Shown here: positions 8,185 through 17,431 of the stretch, one piece after another
Layout of the letters: every line of letters begins with the position of its first letter
Position numbering within the stretch: the stretch's first letter is position 1
Source of the DNA: Halomonas sp. 7T
GTDB taxonomy: Bacteria > Pseudomonadota > Gammaproteobacteria > Pseudomonadales > Halomonadaceae
Direction: 5' to 3'
Assembly: GCF_025643255.1 (NCBI RefSeq)
Contig: NZ_CP087112.1
Location: 3,100,001 to 3,164,000 of the forward strand
Length of the DNA: 64,000 nucleotides
Notes under the pieces: model-generated
Databases searched by the model: none
The model's input: only the letters and a program-made list of their open reading frames with translations
What the model was told of the DNA's origin: nothing
Position numbers and translations under genes: made by a program

Positions 8185-8910
8185 TCAAGACTTTTTAAGC
8201 GCTTCCTGGTCGATGCTATCGAGGTCGGTATGGCGAATATCCAGCCCTTTAACAAGGTAGACGACATACTCGGCGAGGTTGTTGGCGTGGTCGCCTACGC
8301 GCTCTAGGGCACGTAGCACCCACATAATGCTAAGCACTGAGCTAATTGAGCGGGAATCTTCCATCATAAAGGTCATTAACGAACGCATGGCGCTACCGTA
8401 CTCGTCATCAACAAGTTCGTCTTCACGCACGACCTGCATGGCAAGCTCGGTATCAAAGCGAGCAAAGGCTGTTAATGCATCGCGCAGCATCTTACGCACG
8501 TGTTCACTGATGTGGCGCACTTCTACCAGGCCGCGAACACTGCCATTGCTTTCACTTAATAGCATCGCGTTACGGGCAATTTTGCTGGCTTCATCGCCGA
8601 TCCGTTCAAGGTCTGAGGTAGCGCGAATAACCGCCAGCACCAAGCGAAGATCAGAAGCTGCTGGTTGACGGCGTGCCAGTACGCGGGTGCATTCGTCATC
8701 TATTTGTAGCTGCAGGTCGTTGACCTGGCGGTCGTTATCACGCACTTTTTCGGCGAGATGACTGTCGCCTTCAAGCAGCGCATAAACCGCATCTTGCACC
8801 TGCTTCTCCACCAAACCGCCCATGGCCATCAGGTGGGTTTTTAGCTCTTCAAGTTCTTGGTTGAACTGACGAGAAATATGCTGGCTGTGGGTTTCGCTAT
8901 TAATGTCCAT
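8185..8910 (-). CDS. phoU: Phosphate signalling protein PhoU
   Basis: A 241-residue protein made of two similar three-helix bundles. Landmarks are the N-terminal HISRQFNQELEELKTHLMAMGGLVE, the DLERIGDEASKIARNA motif of the first repeat and the ALERVGDHANNLAEYVVYLVKG motif of the second, both with metal-binding acidic residues. PhoU links the Pst transporter to PhoR and keeps the Pho regulon off when phosphate is plentiful. It is the last gene of pstCAB-phoU, 30 bp after pstB. Confidence 0.95.
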   Translation of the reverse strand: MDINSETHSQHISRQFNQELEELKTHLMAMGGLVEKQVQDAVYALLEGDSHLAEKVRDNDRQVNDLQLQIDDECTRVLARRQPAASDLRLVLAVIRATSDLERIGDEASKIARNAMLLSESNGSVRGLVEVRHISEHVRKMLRDALTAFARFDTELAMQVVREDELVDDEYGSAMRSLMTFMMEDSRSISSVLSIMWVLRALERVGDHANNLAEYVVYLVKGLDIRHTDLDSIDQEALKKS

Positions 8911-8940
8911 TGCGCACTCCTGACGGGATGTCGTTGGGGC

Positions 8941-9756
8941 CTAGGTGATGCGGCCGGTGATGTAATTTTCAGTGCGTTGTAAACGCGGGTTAGTGAACAC
9001 TTGGTCGGTTAAGCCGAACTCAACCAGTTCGCCGTGCTGCATAAACGCCGTGTAGTCGGAAACCCGCGCGGCCTGCTGCATATTATGAGTAACCAGCACC
9101 AAGGTAAGCTGCGATTTAAGATTACGGATCAGCTCTTCTACTTTAAGTGTTGAGATGGGGTCCAGCGCCGAGGCTGGCTCATCCAAGAGTAATACGTCGG
9201 GCTGTACGGCCAGCGTGCGGGCAATCACTAAACGCTGCTGCTGCCCGCCGGAGAGCTGCCACGCTGAGCGGTGCAGCTGGTCTTTCACCTCGTCCCATAG
9301 CGCGGCAGACGTCAACGCCCACTCAATAATGTCGTCCCGCTTACGCTTAGGTAAACGGCGCTGCAAACGCAGCCCAAAGGCGACATTTTCATAAATCGAC
9401 ATTGGAAACGGGTTAGGCGTTTGAAATACCATGCCCACTCGCCGCCTCAGCTCAGTGACGTTCATTTGAGGAGCATGAATATCCTGCCCTTCAAGCGAGA
9501 TATGCCCGCTATGAGAAACGGATTCGTTGAGGTCATGGAGTCGATTAATTGCCCTGAGCAGGGTGGATTTGCCACAACCAGAGGGGCCGATAAACGCGGT
9601 CACACGATGGCGAGGCACGTCGAGCGTCAACTGTCGCAATGCAGGCTTCCCCGCATAGGCGAGGTTAAACTGGTTAATGCTTAGGCAGCACTGCTCAGGC
9701 GCAAACGTAGTCACTGGAGCGTGTGTTGCTTGGGCAGACGTTAAGGACGCTAGCAT
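8941..9756 (-). CDS. pstB: Phosphate ABC transporter ATP-binding protein
   Basis: A 271-residue ABC ATPase. Walker A is GPSGCGKST at residues 57-65, the signature is LSGGQQQR near 170, and Walker B is [13 protein letters not shown]. The [20 protein letters not shown]-loop region with the phosphate-family NPFPMS sequence identifies it as PstB. It powers phosphate import with PstC and PstA. The start overlaps the end of pstA by 7 bp, so the genes are translationally coupled. Confidence 0.96.
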   Translation of the reverse strand: MLASLTSAQATHAPVTTFAPEQCCLSINQFNLAYAGKPALRQLTLDVPRHRVTAFIGPSGCGKSTLLRAINRLHDLNESVSHSGHISLEGQDIHAPQMNVTELRRRVGMVFQTPNPFPMSIYENVAFGLRLQRRLPKRKRDDIIEWALTSAALWDEVKDQLHRSAWQLSGGQQQRLVIARTLAVQPDVLLLDEPASALDPISTLKVEELIRNLKSQLTLVLVTHNMQQAARVSDYTAFMQHGELVEFGLTDQVFTNPRLQRTENYITGRIT

Positions 9757-11168
9757 TCGTTTCCTCGTTGACGCCTTAAATAATGACGCAGAAATATGGC
9801 AGTTAGGTTAAGCACCAGCACAATCAGTACTAACAGTAACGCCGTGGCGTAAACCAGCGGGATGGCGGCTTGAACATCTTCCCCGTGAAACGCCGTATCA
9901 AATAAATGATAGCCAAGGTGCATAAACTTGCGCTCAAGGTGTAAATAGGGGAAATCACCATCCAGCGGCATTTGCGGCGCTAGTTTGGCAACGCCTACCA
10001 GCATTAAGGGGGCTACTTCCCCGGCGGCCCGGGCGATGGCTAATATCACCCCGGTGAGCATCGCCGGGGTAGCCATAGGCAGCACCACTCGGGTTAACAT
10101 TTCCAGGCGTGTCGCACCGAGCGCCACGGCACCTTCGCGCTGGGCGTCGGGGATGCGCGCTAACCCCTCTTCCGTTGCCACAATCACCACCGGCAGAGTT
10201 AATAGCGCGAGGGTCAGAGAAGCCCATAACAGCCCGCCGGTGCCGAAGGTGGGCGAGGGTAATTCGTCACTAAAGAACCACTGATCAATAGAGCCGCCAA
10301 TGCCGTAAACGAATACCCCAAGACCAAAGACCCCATACACAATAGACGGCACACCGGCCAGGTTGCGCACGCCAATGCGCACGAGGTGAGTAAGCCGATT
10401 TTGGTGAGCGATCTCATTGAGATAAATCGCCGCGAGCACGCCAAATGGGGTCACAATCACTGACATTAAAATCACCATCAGCACAGTGCCAAAAATAGCC
10501 GGCCACACGCCGCCGCCAGTGTTGGCAGCCCGCGGCCCTTCGCTTAAAAAGCGCCAAACATTTTGCCCCCAGGCAGTGGTTTTTTGCCCCCAGCTCATCG
10601 CGTTAGGGGCCTGAATATGACGAACACTGGCAAGCGGCTGGCGCAGCGTTTGGCCACCTGCGGTTATCAGCAGTAACTCGCTGCTGCTTCGCTGGCTCGC
10701 GGGTTGTGAAAGCGACGCAAGGATGTAGTCCTCAGCCGCCTGTCCAGTTAAGCGCTGGTCATCACTCTCTACGGCCACTAAACGGCCAATAAAATCGCCC
10801 CACGGGGTGCGCTCCAGGCGGATCAGATCGTTTGGCGTCGCTTGTTCGACGATCTCCTCAATATTTATCCAGCGCCAGTTAGCCCCGGTGATATCACTGT
10901 TGCCGGTGAAATAGAGCCGCTCCATGCCTGCGTTTAGCGGCAGTGGCGTTTCGCGTACTGGCTGGCCGATAACGGTTTCACCTGAGGAGAGCGTGACCTC
11001 CTCCAAGGCGGCGGGCCAGAAGTGGCCCAAGCCGCGTGTAGCAAGCAGGGTCAGCAGCGCCGCTAACATGAGTAGTGAAAGCGCCACGCAGGCGGCACAT
11101 AACCATGGCCAAAGCCCATCGTTTAACCAGCTCACCGGCCGCTTACTCTGTTCGGAAAGTGGCGTCAT
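9750..11168 (-). CDS. pstA: Phosphate ABC transporter permease PstA (long form)
   Basis: A 472-residue permease, much longer than E. coli PstA (about 296). After the first membrane segment there is an extra periplasmic region of about 150 residues (roughly 45-200), like the DUF3333 extension of PstA proteins in Pseudomonas and relatives. The C-terminal half is a normal transport domain, with the EAA-type loop [25 protein letters not shown]. It forms the membrane channel with PstC. It overlaps pstC by 4 bp and pstB by 7 bp. Confidence 0.92.
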   Translation of the reverse strand: MTPLSEQSKRPVSWLNDGLWPWLCAACVALSLLMLAALLTLLATRGLGHFWPAALEEVTLSSGETVIGQPVRETPLPLNAGMERLYFTGNSDITGANWRWINIEEIVEQATPNDLIRLERTPWGDFIGRLVAVESDDQRLTGQAAEDYILASLSQPASQRSSSELLLITAGGQTLRQPLASVRHIQAPNAMSWGQKTTAWGQNVWRFLSEGPRAANTGGGVWPAIFGTVLMVILMSVIVTPFGVLAAIYLNEIAHQNRLTHLVRIGVRNLAGVPSIVYGVFGLGVFVYGIGGSIDQWFFSDELPSPTFGTGGLLWASLTLALLTLPVVIVATEEGLARIPDAQREGAVALGATRLEMLTRVVLPMATPAMLTGVILAIARAAGEVAPLMLVGVAKLAPQMPLDGDFPYLHLERKFMHLGYHLFDTAFHGEDVQAAIPLVYATALLLVLIVLVLNLTAIFLRHYLRRQRGNEC

Positions 11169-12283
11169 TGCTTGCCTCCCAGCCGGTGGTAACGGCGGCG
11201 TAGGCGCTGGCGCACTGTTTCTGCCAGGGTATTCACTAAAAATGTAAAGATGAATAGCGCAAGCGCTGCCAAAATCAGCAGATGGTAGGTAAGCCCCCCG
11301 GGGGTTGCCTCGGGCAGTTCAATGGCAATGGCGGCGGAGAGCGAGCGCAATCCCTCAAAGGGACTGGCGCTAAACAGCGCCGTATTACCGCTCGCCATGA
11401 GTACGATCATGGTTTCACCCACGGCGCGGCCTGCGCCAATCATCACCGCTGAAAAAATGCCGGGACTCGCGGTGGGCAGCGCTACTTTCCAGAGCGCCTG
11501 CCATCGGCTTGCGCCCAGTGCTTGCGCGCCCTCCATCAGAGTCGGCGGGATGTCAGCGAGCGCATCTTCGGCTAGCGCATAAATACTTGGTATGACGGCA
11601 AACCCCATGGCGATACCGACGATAAGCGCGTTGCGTGTGGCGTAATCCATGCCGTAGCGCTGGTCGAGCAAGCGGCGTAGGTCGCCCCCTAACAGGTGCT
11701 GTTCCAGCAGTGGCGCGAGCCATAGCGCTACGGCGACCATGCTCACAAGCCATGGAATTAACCATAACCCTGCCCAGGAGTGCGGCAAACGCTGGCGCAG
11801 CCGAGCGGCGGCAACGTGCCACAAAGCGCCCGCTAATAGAGCGCTAAAGGGCAGCCATGCGATGAGCAGCAGAGCGCTCGCTAAGTGGCGCTCTACCCAG
11901 GGGGCTAGCACTAACCCCGCAATAAAGCCCACTACGACACCCGGCACGGCCTCCATAAGCTCTAATGCGGGTTTTAGCCGACTGCGCAATCGTACCGACA
12001 TAAACAGCGCTGAGTAGATCGCGGCGCCCAACGCAATCGGTGTGGCAAACAGCATCGCGGCGAGCGCGGCTTTTAAGGTGCCCCATGCCAGCGGCGACAG
12101 TTTACTAAGCGCGAACGTATCGCCTAGCGCTAGCAGCGGCAGCGTTTCCCATAGTAGGAAAACGCCAATGGCGAGAATCGCCAATAGCACCCCAATGCCC
12201 CCGGCGGTGATGAGCCCGGTGGCAATACGGTCTTGAAGCTGGCGCAGCGGCAGATAAACACGGGGTAGCCGAGGAGGAGTCAT
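11165..12283 (-). CDS. pstC: Phosphate ABC transporter permease PstC
   Basis: A 372-residue inner-membrane permease with at least six hydrophobic segments, the conserved membrane motif ELMEAVPGVVVGFIAGLVLAPWVE and the EAA-type loop ALGASRWQALWKVALPTASPGI. It is the first gene of pstCAB-phoU. A canonical Pho box lies 78 bp before its ATG, between it and pstS, so the permease-ATPase-phoU unit appears to have its own PhoB-dependent promoter. Confidence 0.93.
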   Translation of the reverse strand: MTPPRLPRVYLPLRQLQDRIATGLITAGGIGVLLAILAIGVFLLWETLPLLALGDTFALSKLSPLAWGTLKAALAAMLFATPIALGAAIYSALFMSVRLRSRLKPALELMEAVPGVVVGFIAGLVLAPWVERHLASALLLIAWLPFSALLAGALWHVAAARLRQRLPHSWAGLWLIPWLVSMVAVALWLAPLLEQHLLGGDLRRLLDQRYGMDYATRNALIVGIAMGFAVIPSIYALAEDALADIPPTLMEGAQALGASRWQALWKVALPTASPGIFSAVMIGAGRAVGETMIVLMASGNTALFSASPFEGLRSLSAAIAIELPEATPGGLTYHLLILAALALFIFTFLVNTLAETVRQRLRRRYHRLGGKQ

Positions 12284-12360
12284 GTCGACATCATAGAGCA
12301 GCGGGTGCCATCGCTAAAATAAACATGCATGGTGGAGTTTCCTTACCCTAAAACATTTTT

Positions 12361-12378
12361 ATGACAGTTAAATGACAG
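12361..12378 (-). promoter_or_regulatory. Pho box upstream of pstC
   Basis: On the minus strand, CTGTCAT-TTAA-CTGTCAT gives two perfect 7-bp repeats with 11-bp spacing. It starts only 3 bp after the pstS stop codon and points toward pstC. Confidence 0.9.
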
Positions 12379-12381
12379 TAG

Positions 12382-13341
12382 CTACCACGGCTGTTGGGCA
12401 TTCAGATCCTCCGGCGGCAGCGGTACAAACCCCGAGGCGCGGACAATTGCCTGACCCTCTGGCGACATAATCAGCGCGATAAACGCCTGCTCAGCGGCGG
12501 GTAATGACTCCCCCGGCGGTAAATTAACGTAGAGATAAAGATCGCGAGAGAAGGGGTAATCGTCGCGCTGAATCGATGATTCAGTCGGTGCCAGCGTGTT
12601 GCCATGCTGGTCGGCAAGCGGGAGTGCCTTTACCATCGGGGTGAGGTGGTTGTAGCCCGCATAGCCCATGGCATTAGGTGACTCGCCCACGGCGGCAACC
12701 ACGGCGGATGAGCCAGGGTGCTCGCTGATATCGACCCGGAACCGTCCGTTACACAGCGCTTGCTGTTGAAACAACCCATGGGTGCCTGAGGCAAGATTGC
12801 GCCCATGCAACGCAATGTGACCATAAGGCCATTGCGCGGTCTCAAGTAACGTTTCCCAACGCCTGATCGGGCGTGTGGCCCCACACGCGAGGCTGGTCGA
12901 AAAAATAGCATCGACCTGTTGGCGGGTTAACGCGTCAAGCGGGTTATGGCGATGCACCACCACCACCAGTGCATCCCGCGCTACGCGAAGCTCTAGGGGC
13001 GGGTAGCCATAGCGGTCGATAAACTGCTGGCGTTCAGTCGCAGACATTGGTCTGGACATGGGGCCAAGGCGCGTAGTGCCTGCGATCAGCGCCGTGGGCG
13101 CACTGGCCGAACCGCCCGCTTGAAACTGCAGGTTGATTTCAGGGTGGCGAGCGGTGAGCGCTTCTCCCCAGCGTAACACCAGCCCCGCCATGGTGTCAGA
13201 CCCCACTGCCCCTAGCGTACCGCTGGTAAGGGTGGGCGCTGTAGGCTGCCCCCAGGCTATCTGGACGGCCATGAGGAGTGTTCCTAGCAATGCTAAGCGC
13301 AGGCGATATTTCTTCCCAAGACATAAAGCGTTACCCTTCAA
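12382..13341 (-). CDS. pstS: PstS-like phosphate-binding periplasmic protein
   Basis: A 319-residue secreted binding protein with an N-terminal signal peptide (basic KKYRLRLALL, hydrophobic core, cleavage near IAWGQ). The mature part begins with GAVGSDTMAGLVLRWGEALTARHPEINLQFQAGGSASAPTALIAGTTRLGPMSRPM, the phosphate-binding PBP-like-2 pattern with GSDT and GSASAP loops. It is more divergent than the classical PstS and resembles the second Pseudomonas type. I see no Pho box upstream of it, although one lies downstream of it before pstC. AGGAAAG stands before the ATG. Confidence 0.85.
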   Translation of the reverse strand: MKGNALCLGKKYRLRLALLGTLLMAVQIAWGQPTAPTLTSGTLGAVGSDTMAGLVLRWGEALTARHPEINLQFQAGGSASAPTALIAGTTRLGPMSRPMSATERQQFIDRYGYPPLELRVARDALVVVVHRHNPLDALTRQQVDAIFSTSLACGATRPIRRWETLLETAQWPYGHIALHGRNLASGTHGLFQQQALCNGRFRVDISEHPGSSAVVAAVGESPNAMGYAGYNHLTPMVKALPLADQHGNTLAPTESSIQRDDYPFSRDLYLYVNLPPGESLPAAEQAFIALIMSPEGQAIVRASGFVPLPPEDLNAQQPW

Positions 13342-13425
13342 ACGTCTTTCCTCTTGTGATTAACTAATACCACTCTGTTGCGATGCAGCAACATCACAAC
13401 AATAAACTTACAAAGCGACGACCTT

Positions 13426-13839
13426 ATGACACCGTTGGATTCTGATTTGGATGACGTGCCTGCGCCCCAAGGGCAGCTCACGTTAAAGCTACTGGCTTCT
13501 CGACAAGATACCAATCTCTACGGCGATATTCCTGGTGGCTGGCTCGTTAATCTGATGGATCAAGCCGCAGAGCTTGCCGCAGGTCGTGAAGCCGGAGGGC
13601 GAAACGCAACCGTTGCCATTGAAGCGATGGATTTTTTAAGCCCGGTACGCGTCGGGTCGATGGTGAGTGTGTATACCCAAGTTCAGGACATTGGCCACAG
13701 CTCAATCAAAATTGATGTGGAGGTATGGGTGCGTCCGCCCCATGGCCGCCATATTGAAGAGCGTCAGAAAGTCACCGAAGCGCGCTTTGTGATGGTGGCG
13801 CTGGATGAAAACGGCCGGATTCGCGCAGTACACAGCTAA
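13426..13839 (+). CDS. YciA-type acyl-CoA thioesterase
   Basis: A 137-residue single hot-dog domain. The motif GDIPGGWLVNLMDQAAELAAGREAGGRNATVAIEAMDFLSPVRVG matches the YciA/BACH thioesterase core, where an Asp in the helix (LMDQAAELA) is catalytic; the enzyme hydrolyses acyl-CoA to free acid and CoA. The ATG at 13426 is chosen because the frame upstream begins with a TTG at 13378 and encodes an unrelated-looking leader. It stands alone and converges on a TRAP binding-protein gene across a shared terminator. Confidence 0.82.
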   Translation: MTPLDSDLDDVPAPQGQLTLKLLASRQDTNLYGDIPGGWLVNLMDQAAELAAGREAGGRNATVAIEAMDFLSPVRVGSMVSVYTQVQDIGHSSIKIDVEVWVRPPHGRHIEERQKVTEARFVMVALDENGRIRAVHS

Positions 13840-13860
13840 GCGTCCGCCGCTGCATATCGA

Positions 13861-13882
13861 AAAGGGCGCCGTGGCGCCCTTT
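13861..13882. terminator. Bidirectional terminator-like hairpin
   Basis: AAAGGGCGCC (13861-13870) and GGCGCCCTTT (13873-13882) form a perfect GC-rich stem between two convergent genes. The A-rich and T-rich ends favour termination in both directions. Confidence 0.75.
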
Positions 13883-13933
13883 ATGCTTAAGAAGGCAATG
13901 CCCGCTTAAGGTGTCCTCGCTTGTTGAAAGCGA

Positions 13934-15022
13934 CTACGTATTGAGCTCTGCGCGGCTTCTCAAGTAAGCGTATTCACCCACATCGCTAAACGGGCGCAGC
14001 ACTTCCTGGAACGCTGAATACGACTCCCAAACACGGCGCGACTCCTCGTCGCCGTCTACCTGGCGCTGAATCGCTTCTTTGGAGGATTCATAAAGTGCAG
14101 CCATGACGTCCTCGGGGAAGGTGCGCAGCTGCACACCATGCTCGTCAACCAGTGTTTCCAGCGCTTGCGCGTTGCGATAGGCGAATTCGCTGATCATGGC
14201 AAGGTTAGAAGCGCGTGCCGCTTCGCGGATAACGTCCTGAAGATCTTCGGGTAGGGCGTTCCAGGCGTCCAGGTTAACGGTGCCTTCTAGTACGGCGGTC
14301 GGCTCGTTCCACACCGATGTGTAGTAGTAATCCGCCACTTGGTGCAGGCCAAACGCCATATCGTTATAAGGGCCTACCCAGTCGGCAGCGTCCAGTACGC
14401 CGGTTTGTAGCGAGGTAAAGATTTCTGAACCGGGCATGTTAACGGTAGTGACCCCAATGCCGTTCATTGCTTCGCCCGCCAGCCCCGGCAAACGCAGGCG
14501 TAGGCCCTGCATATCGGCCAGGGAGTTAATTTCTTTTTTAAACCAGCCCGCCATCTGGGTGCCTGTATTACCGACTGCAAAGGGCTTAAGGTTGTGGTTG
14601 GCGTAAATCTCATCCCACAGTTCTTGGCCGCCGCCGTGGTATAACCAGGCATTCATTTCAGTGGTATTCATGCCGAACGGCACAGCAGTGAAAAACTGCG
14701 AGGCAGCGACTTTTCCGCGCCAGTAATAAGCGGCGGAGTGGCCCATTTCAGCGGTGCCTGCAGCGACAGCATCAAACACTTCCAGCGCTGGCACAAGCTC
14801 ACCCGCACCATGTACGCGGATACGCATACGGCCATTAGAGAGCTGTTCTACCCGACGGGCGAAGTCGTTCGCGCCGGTACCGAGTGCGGGAAAGTTTTTC
14901 GGCCAGGAGGTCACCATATCCCAGGTGTAGGTTTCGTTAGCGCTGGCGGTGGAAACAAACGGGGCGGCAGCGACACCGGCGGCACCAAGGCCGGCGGCTT
15001 TAAGAAAGTTGCGGCGTTGCAT
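13934..15022 (-). CDS. Tat-exported TRAP transporter substrate-binding protein (orphan)
   Basis: A 362-residue DctP-family protein. It begins with a twin-arginine signal, MQRRNFLKAAGLGAAGVAAAP, and continues with TWDMVTSWPKNFPALGTGANDFARRVEQLSNGRM, the pattern of the TakP group that binds 2-oxo acids in Rhodobacter. The ATG at 15022 has GGAG 11 bp upstream; a TTG at 15031 has it only 2 bp away. No dctQ or dctM gene is nearby, so it must pair with membrane subunits elsewhere. The ligand is not known; a 2-oxo acid is a reasonable guess from the family. Confidence 0.85.
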   Translation of the reverse strand: MQRRNFLKAAGLGAAGVAAAPFVSTASANETYTWDMVTSWPKNFPALGTGANDFARRVEQLSNGRMRIRVHGAGELVPALEVFDAVAAGTAEMGHSAAYYWRGKVAASQFFTAVPFGMNTTEMNAWLYHGGGQELWDEIYANHNLKPFAVGNTGTQMAGWFKKEINSLADMQGLRLRLPGLAGEAMNGIGVTTVNMPGSEIFTSLQTGVLDAADWVGPYNDMAFGLHQVADYYYTSVWNEPTAVLEGTVNLDAWNALPEDLQDVIREAARASNLAMISEFAYRNAQALETLVDEHGVQLRTFPEDVMAALYESSKEAIQRQVDGDEESRRVWESYSAFQEVLRPFSDVGEYAYLRSRAELNT

Positions 15023-15155
15023 AATGAGCAAGACTCCGGAAATTATAGGATATTTTTGTCAACGTGCTAAAAGCACCGTGTCCGTTTGCCAGTATGCGCT
15101 AACCCCGTTTTAATCGGCAAGCCATTGCCCTCAACGACGGAAGGGGCGCTTGCGC

Positions 15156-17354
15156 TTAAAGCGGCGTTAGCTTCGCAAACCCCAGCACTAACCACTTAAT
15201 GCCATTGCCTTCAAAGCTGACCTGCACCCGGGCGCGGGCGCCTTCGCCTTCGGCGTTTAAAATAATCCCTTCGCCGAATACTGGGTGTTCCACCCGTTGG
15301 CCGACGTGCAGGCTGGGCAGGTCACCGTCACTCTCAATGCTTTGTTGGGCAAAGGAGGGGCGGGAGGCGGTGACGGGGCGGGAAATATGCCCGCGCAGGC
15401 GTACTTCTTCCAGCAAGTGGGGGGGAAGTTCGCGTAAAAAGCGCGACGGGCGCGGAAACACCTCTTTGCCGTGCAGGCGGCGGGTTTCGGCGTGGGTGAG
15501 GTAGAGCTTTTGCATGGCACGGGTAACGCCCACGTAGCAGAGACGCCGCTCTTCTTCGAGTCTGCCAGGCTCTTCCAGCGACATCTTATGTGGGAACAGT
15601 CCCTCCTCCACGCCCGCGATAAACACCACCGGAAACTCCAGCCCTTTTGCCGAGTGCAGCGTCATGAGCTGAACGCTATCCTCAAACTCCTCCGCTTCGT
15701 GGTCGCCTGCGTTGAGTGCTGCTTCAGAAAGAAACGCTTCCAGCGCTGCCATACCTTCGCCCGCTTCCGGGGTTTCAAAGGCGTCGCCGTGGGTAAAGGC
15801 GCGAGCGGCGGTGACCAGCTCTTCTAAGTTTTCCACCCGCGCCTGGCCTTTCTCGCCACGCTCGCTTTTATGGTGCTCGATTAAGCCGGTGTGTGCGGTG
15901 ACATGGTCGATAATTTCGTGCAGGGGCAGCCCGGCGGCATCGTTATCCAACTGCTCGATCAGGTTGGCGAAGGCTTGCACCGCATTGGCGGCACGGCCCT
16001 TTAACGTACCGTCGTTGATCGCATCATGGAGTGCCTGCCAAAGCGGCACGCTTTGCTCCCGGGCACGGTGGCGAACAATTTCCACTGTGCGGGTGCCGAT
16101 GCCCCGGGTAGGTACGTTGATCACCCGCTCTAGGGAGGCATCGTCGTCGCGGTTGAGCAACAGACGTAAATACGCCAGGGCATTTTTGATCTCTAAGCGC
16201 TCGTAGAAGCGGTGGCCGCCGTAGATACGGTAGGGCATGCCTTGGCGTATTAGCGTCTCTTCTAGCAGCCGCGACTGGGCGTTAGAGCGATAAAGAATCG
16301 CCACGTCTCGGCGATTAAAACCGTCATCGACCTTCTCTTTGATGGTATCGACGATATAGCGAGCTTCTTCCAGGTCGTTAAACCCGGCATAGACGGAAAT
16401 CGGTTCGCCCTCGACGCCATCGGTCCACAGGTTTTTACCTAGCCGCTCGCTGTTATGGCTAATCAGCGTATTAGCGGCTTCTAGAATTGCGCTGGTAGAG
16501 CGATAGTTCTGCTCTAGACGCACGGTGTGGGTGTTAGGGAACTCTTCTTCAAAGCGACGGATATTCTCCACTTTGGCACCGCGCCAGCCGTAGATGGACT
16601 GATCGTCATCACCGACGGCAGTCATCGGCGTTTTCATGCCGGTGAGTAGCTTCAGCCACGCATACTGTAGCGTGTTGGTGTCCTGAAACTCGTCCACTAG
16701 GACATGGCCAAAGCGTTCCTGGTAGTGCCGTAACAGCGCTGGGTTATCGCGCAGTAACTCCAGGCTTCTCAGCAGCAGTTCACCGAAATCCACCAGCCCG
16801 CCGCGCTCGCAGGTGAGCTGGTAGCGTTCGTAAAGTTCAACCATCTGGCCCAGGTACGCATCGCCGTCGACATTGACCTGGAAAGGGCGTAAGCCCTCTT
16901 CTTTGCAGCCAGAGATAAACCCCTGCACCTGGCGGGGCGGGAAGCGCTCATCGTCAATCGAGTAATCTTTGAGCAGCCGCTTGATTAGACGGAGCTGGTC
17001 GTCGGAATCAATAATTTGAAAGTGCTGAGGCAGGCGGGCGTCTTGCCAGTGGGTGCGCAGCAGCCGGTGCGCAATGGAGTGGAACGTGCCGACCCACACA
17101 TGGCGCATGGAAATACCCAGCAGCGCCTCAAGGCGCGTGCGCATTTCCCGCGCCGCTTTATTGGTAAACGTGACCGCCAGCAGCGCGTAGGGCGAAAGCC
17201 CTTCGGCCTGCATCAGCCAGGCAATGCGATGAACCAGCACGCGGGTTTTACCGGAGCCAGCCCCAGCCAGTACCAGTAGGTTGCCCTGGGGGGCGCTAAC
17301 CGCCTCCCGCTGGGCGGGGTTGAGCTGATCAAGAATCGCCGTGACGTCATCCAT
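15156..17354 (-). CDS. uvrD: DNA helicase II
   Basis: A 732-residue SF1A 3'-5' helicase of usual UvrD length. The start MDDVTAILDQLNPAQREAV matches the family start; a longer frame from 17402 would cover the LexA box, so the ATG at 17354 is preferred. Motif I is AGAGSGKT (residues 30-37), motif II VDEFQDTN, motif III VGDDDQSIYGWRGA, motif IV LEQNYRSTSAIL, motif V LMTLHSAKGLEF and motif VI CYVGVTRAM. The C-terminal HPVFGEGIILNAEGEG is the Tudor-like RNA polymerase-binding end. It acts in nucleotide-excision and mismatch repair. A LexA-type box lies 53 bp upstream. Confidence 0.95.
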   Translation of the reverse strand: MDDVTAILDQLNPAQREAVSAPQGNLLVLAGAGSGKTRVLVHRIAWLMQAEGLSPYALLAVTFTNKAAREMRTRLEALLGISMRHVWVGTFHSIAHRLLRTHWQDARLPQHFQIIDSDDQLRLIKRLLKDYSIDDERFPPRQVQGFISGCKEEGLRPFQVNVDGDAYLGQMVELYERYQLTCERGGLVDFGELLLRSLELLRDNPALLRHYQERFGHVLVDEFQDTNTLQYAWLKLLTGMKTPMTAVGDDDQSIYGWRGAKVENIRRFEEEFPNTHTVRLEQNYRSTSAILEAANTLISHNSERLGKNLWTDGVEGEPISVYAGFNDLEEARYIVDTIKEKVDDGFNRRDVAILYRSNAQSRLLEETLIRQGMPYRIYGGHRFYERLEIKNALAYLRLLLNRDDDASLERVINVPTRGIGTRTVEIVRHRAREQSVPLWQALHDAINDGTLKGRAANAVQAFANLIEQLDNDAAGLPLHEIIDHVTAHTGLIEHHKSERGEKGQARVENLEELVTAARAFTHGDAFETPEAGEGMAALEAFLSEAALNAGDHEAEEFEDSVQLMTLHSAKGLEFPVVFIAGVEEGLFPHKMSLEEPGRLEEERRLCYVGVTRAMQKLYLTHAETRRLHGKEVFPRPSRFLRELPPHLLEEVRLRGHISRPVTASRPSFAQQSIESDGDLPSLHVGQRVEHPVFGEGIILNAEGEGARARVQVSFEGNGIKWLVLGFAKLTPL

Positions 17355-17406
17355 AGTAGCCGCTGCCGGTTCAAAAATGGGCAGCCAGTTTAGCACAGCC
17401 ATGGAA

Positions 17407-17422
17407 CTGGCTGTGCATACAG
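17407..17422 (-). promoter_or_regulatory. Candidate LexA (SOS) box of uvrD
   Basis: On the minus strand the site reads CTGTATGCACAGCCAG, which has the CTG-N10-CAG layout and strongly resembles the E. coli uvrD SOS box. It is 53 bp before the uvrD start and just after the upstream gene. Confidence 0.7.
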
Positions 17423-17431
17423 GACAAGTGC

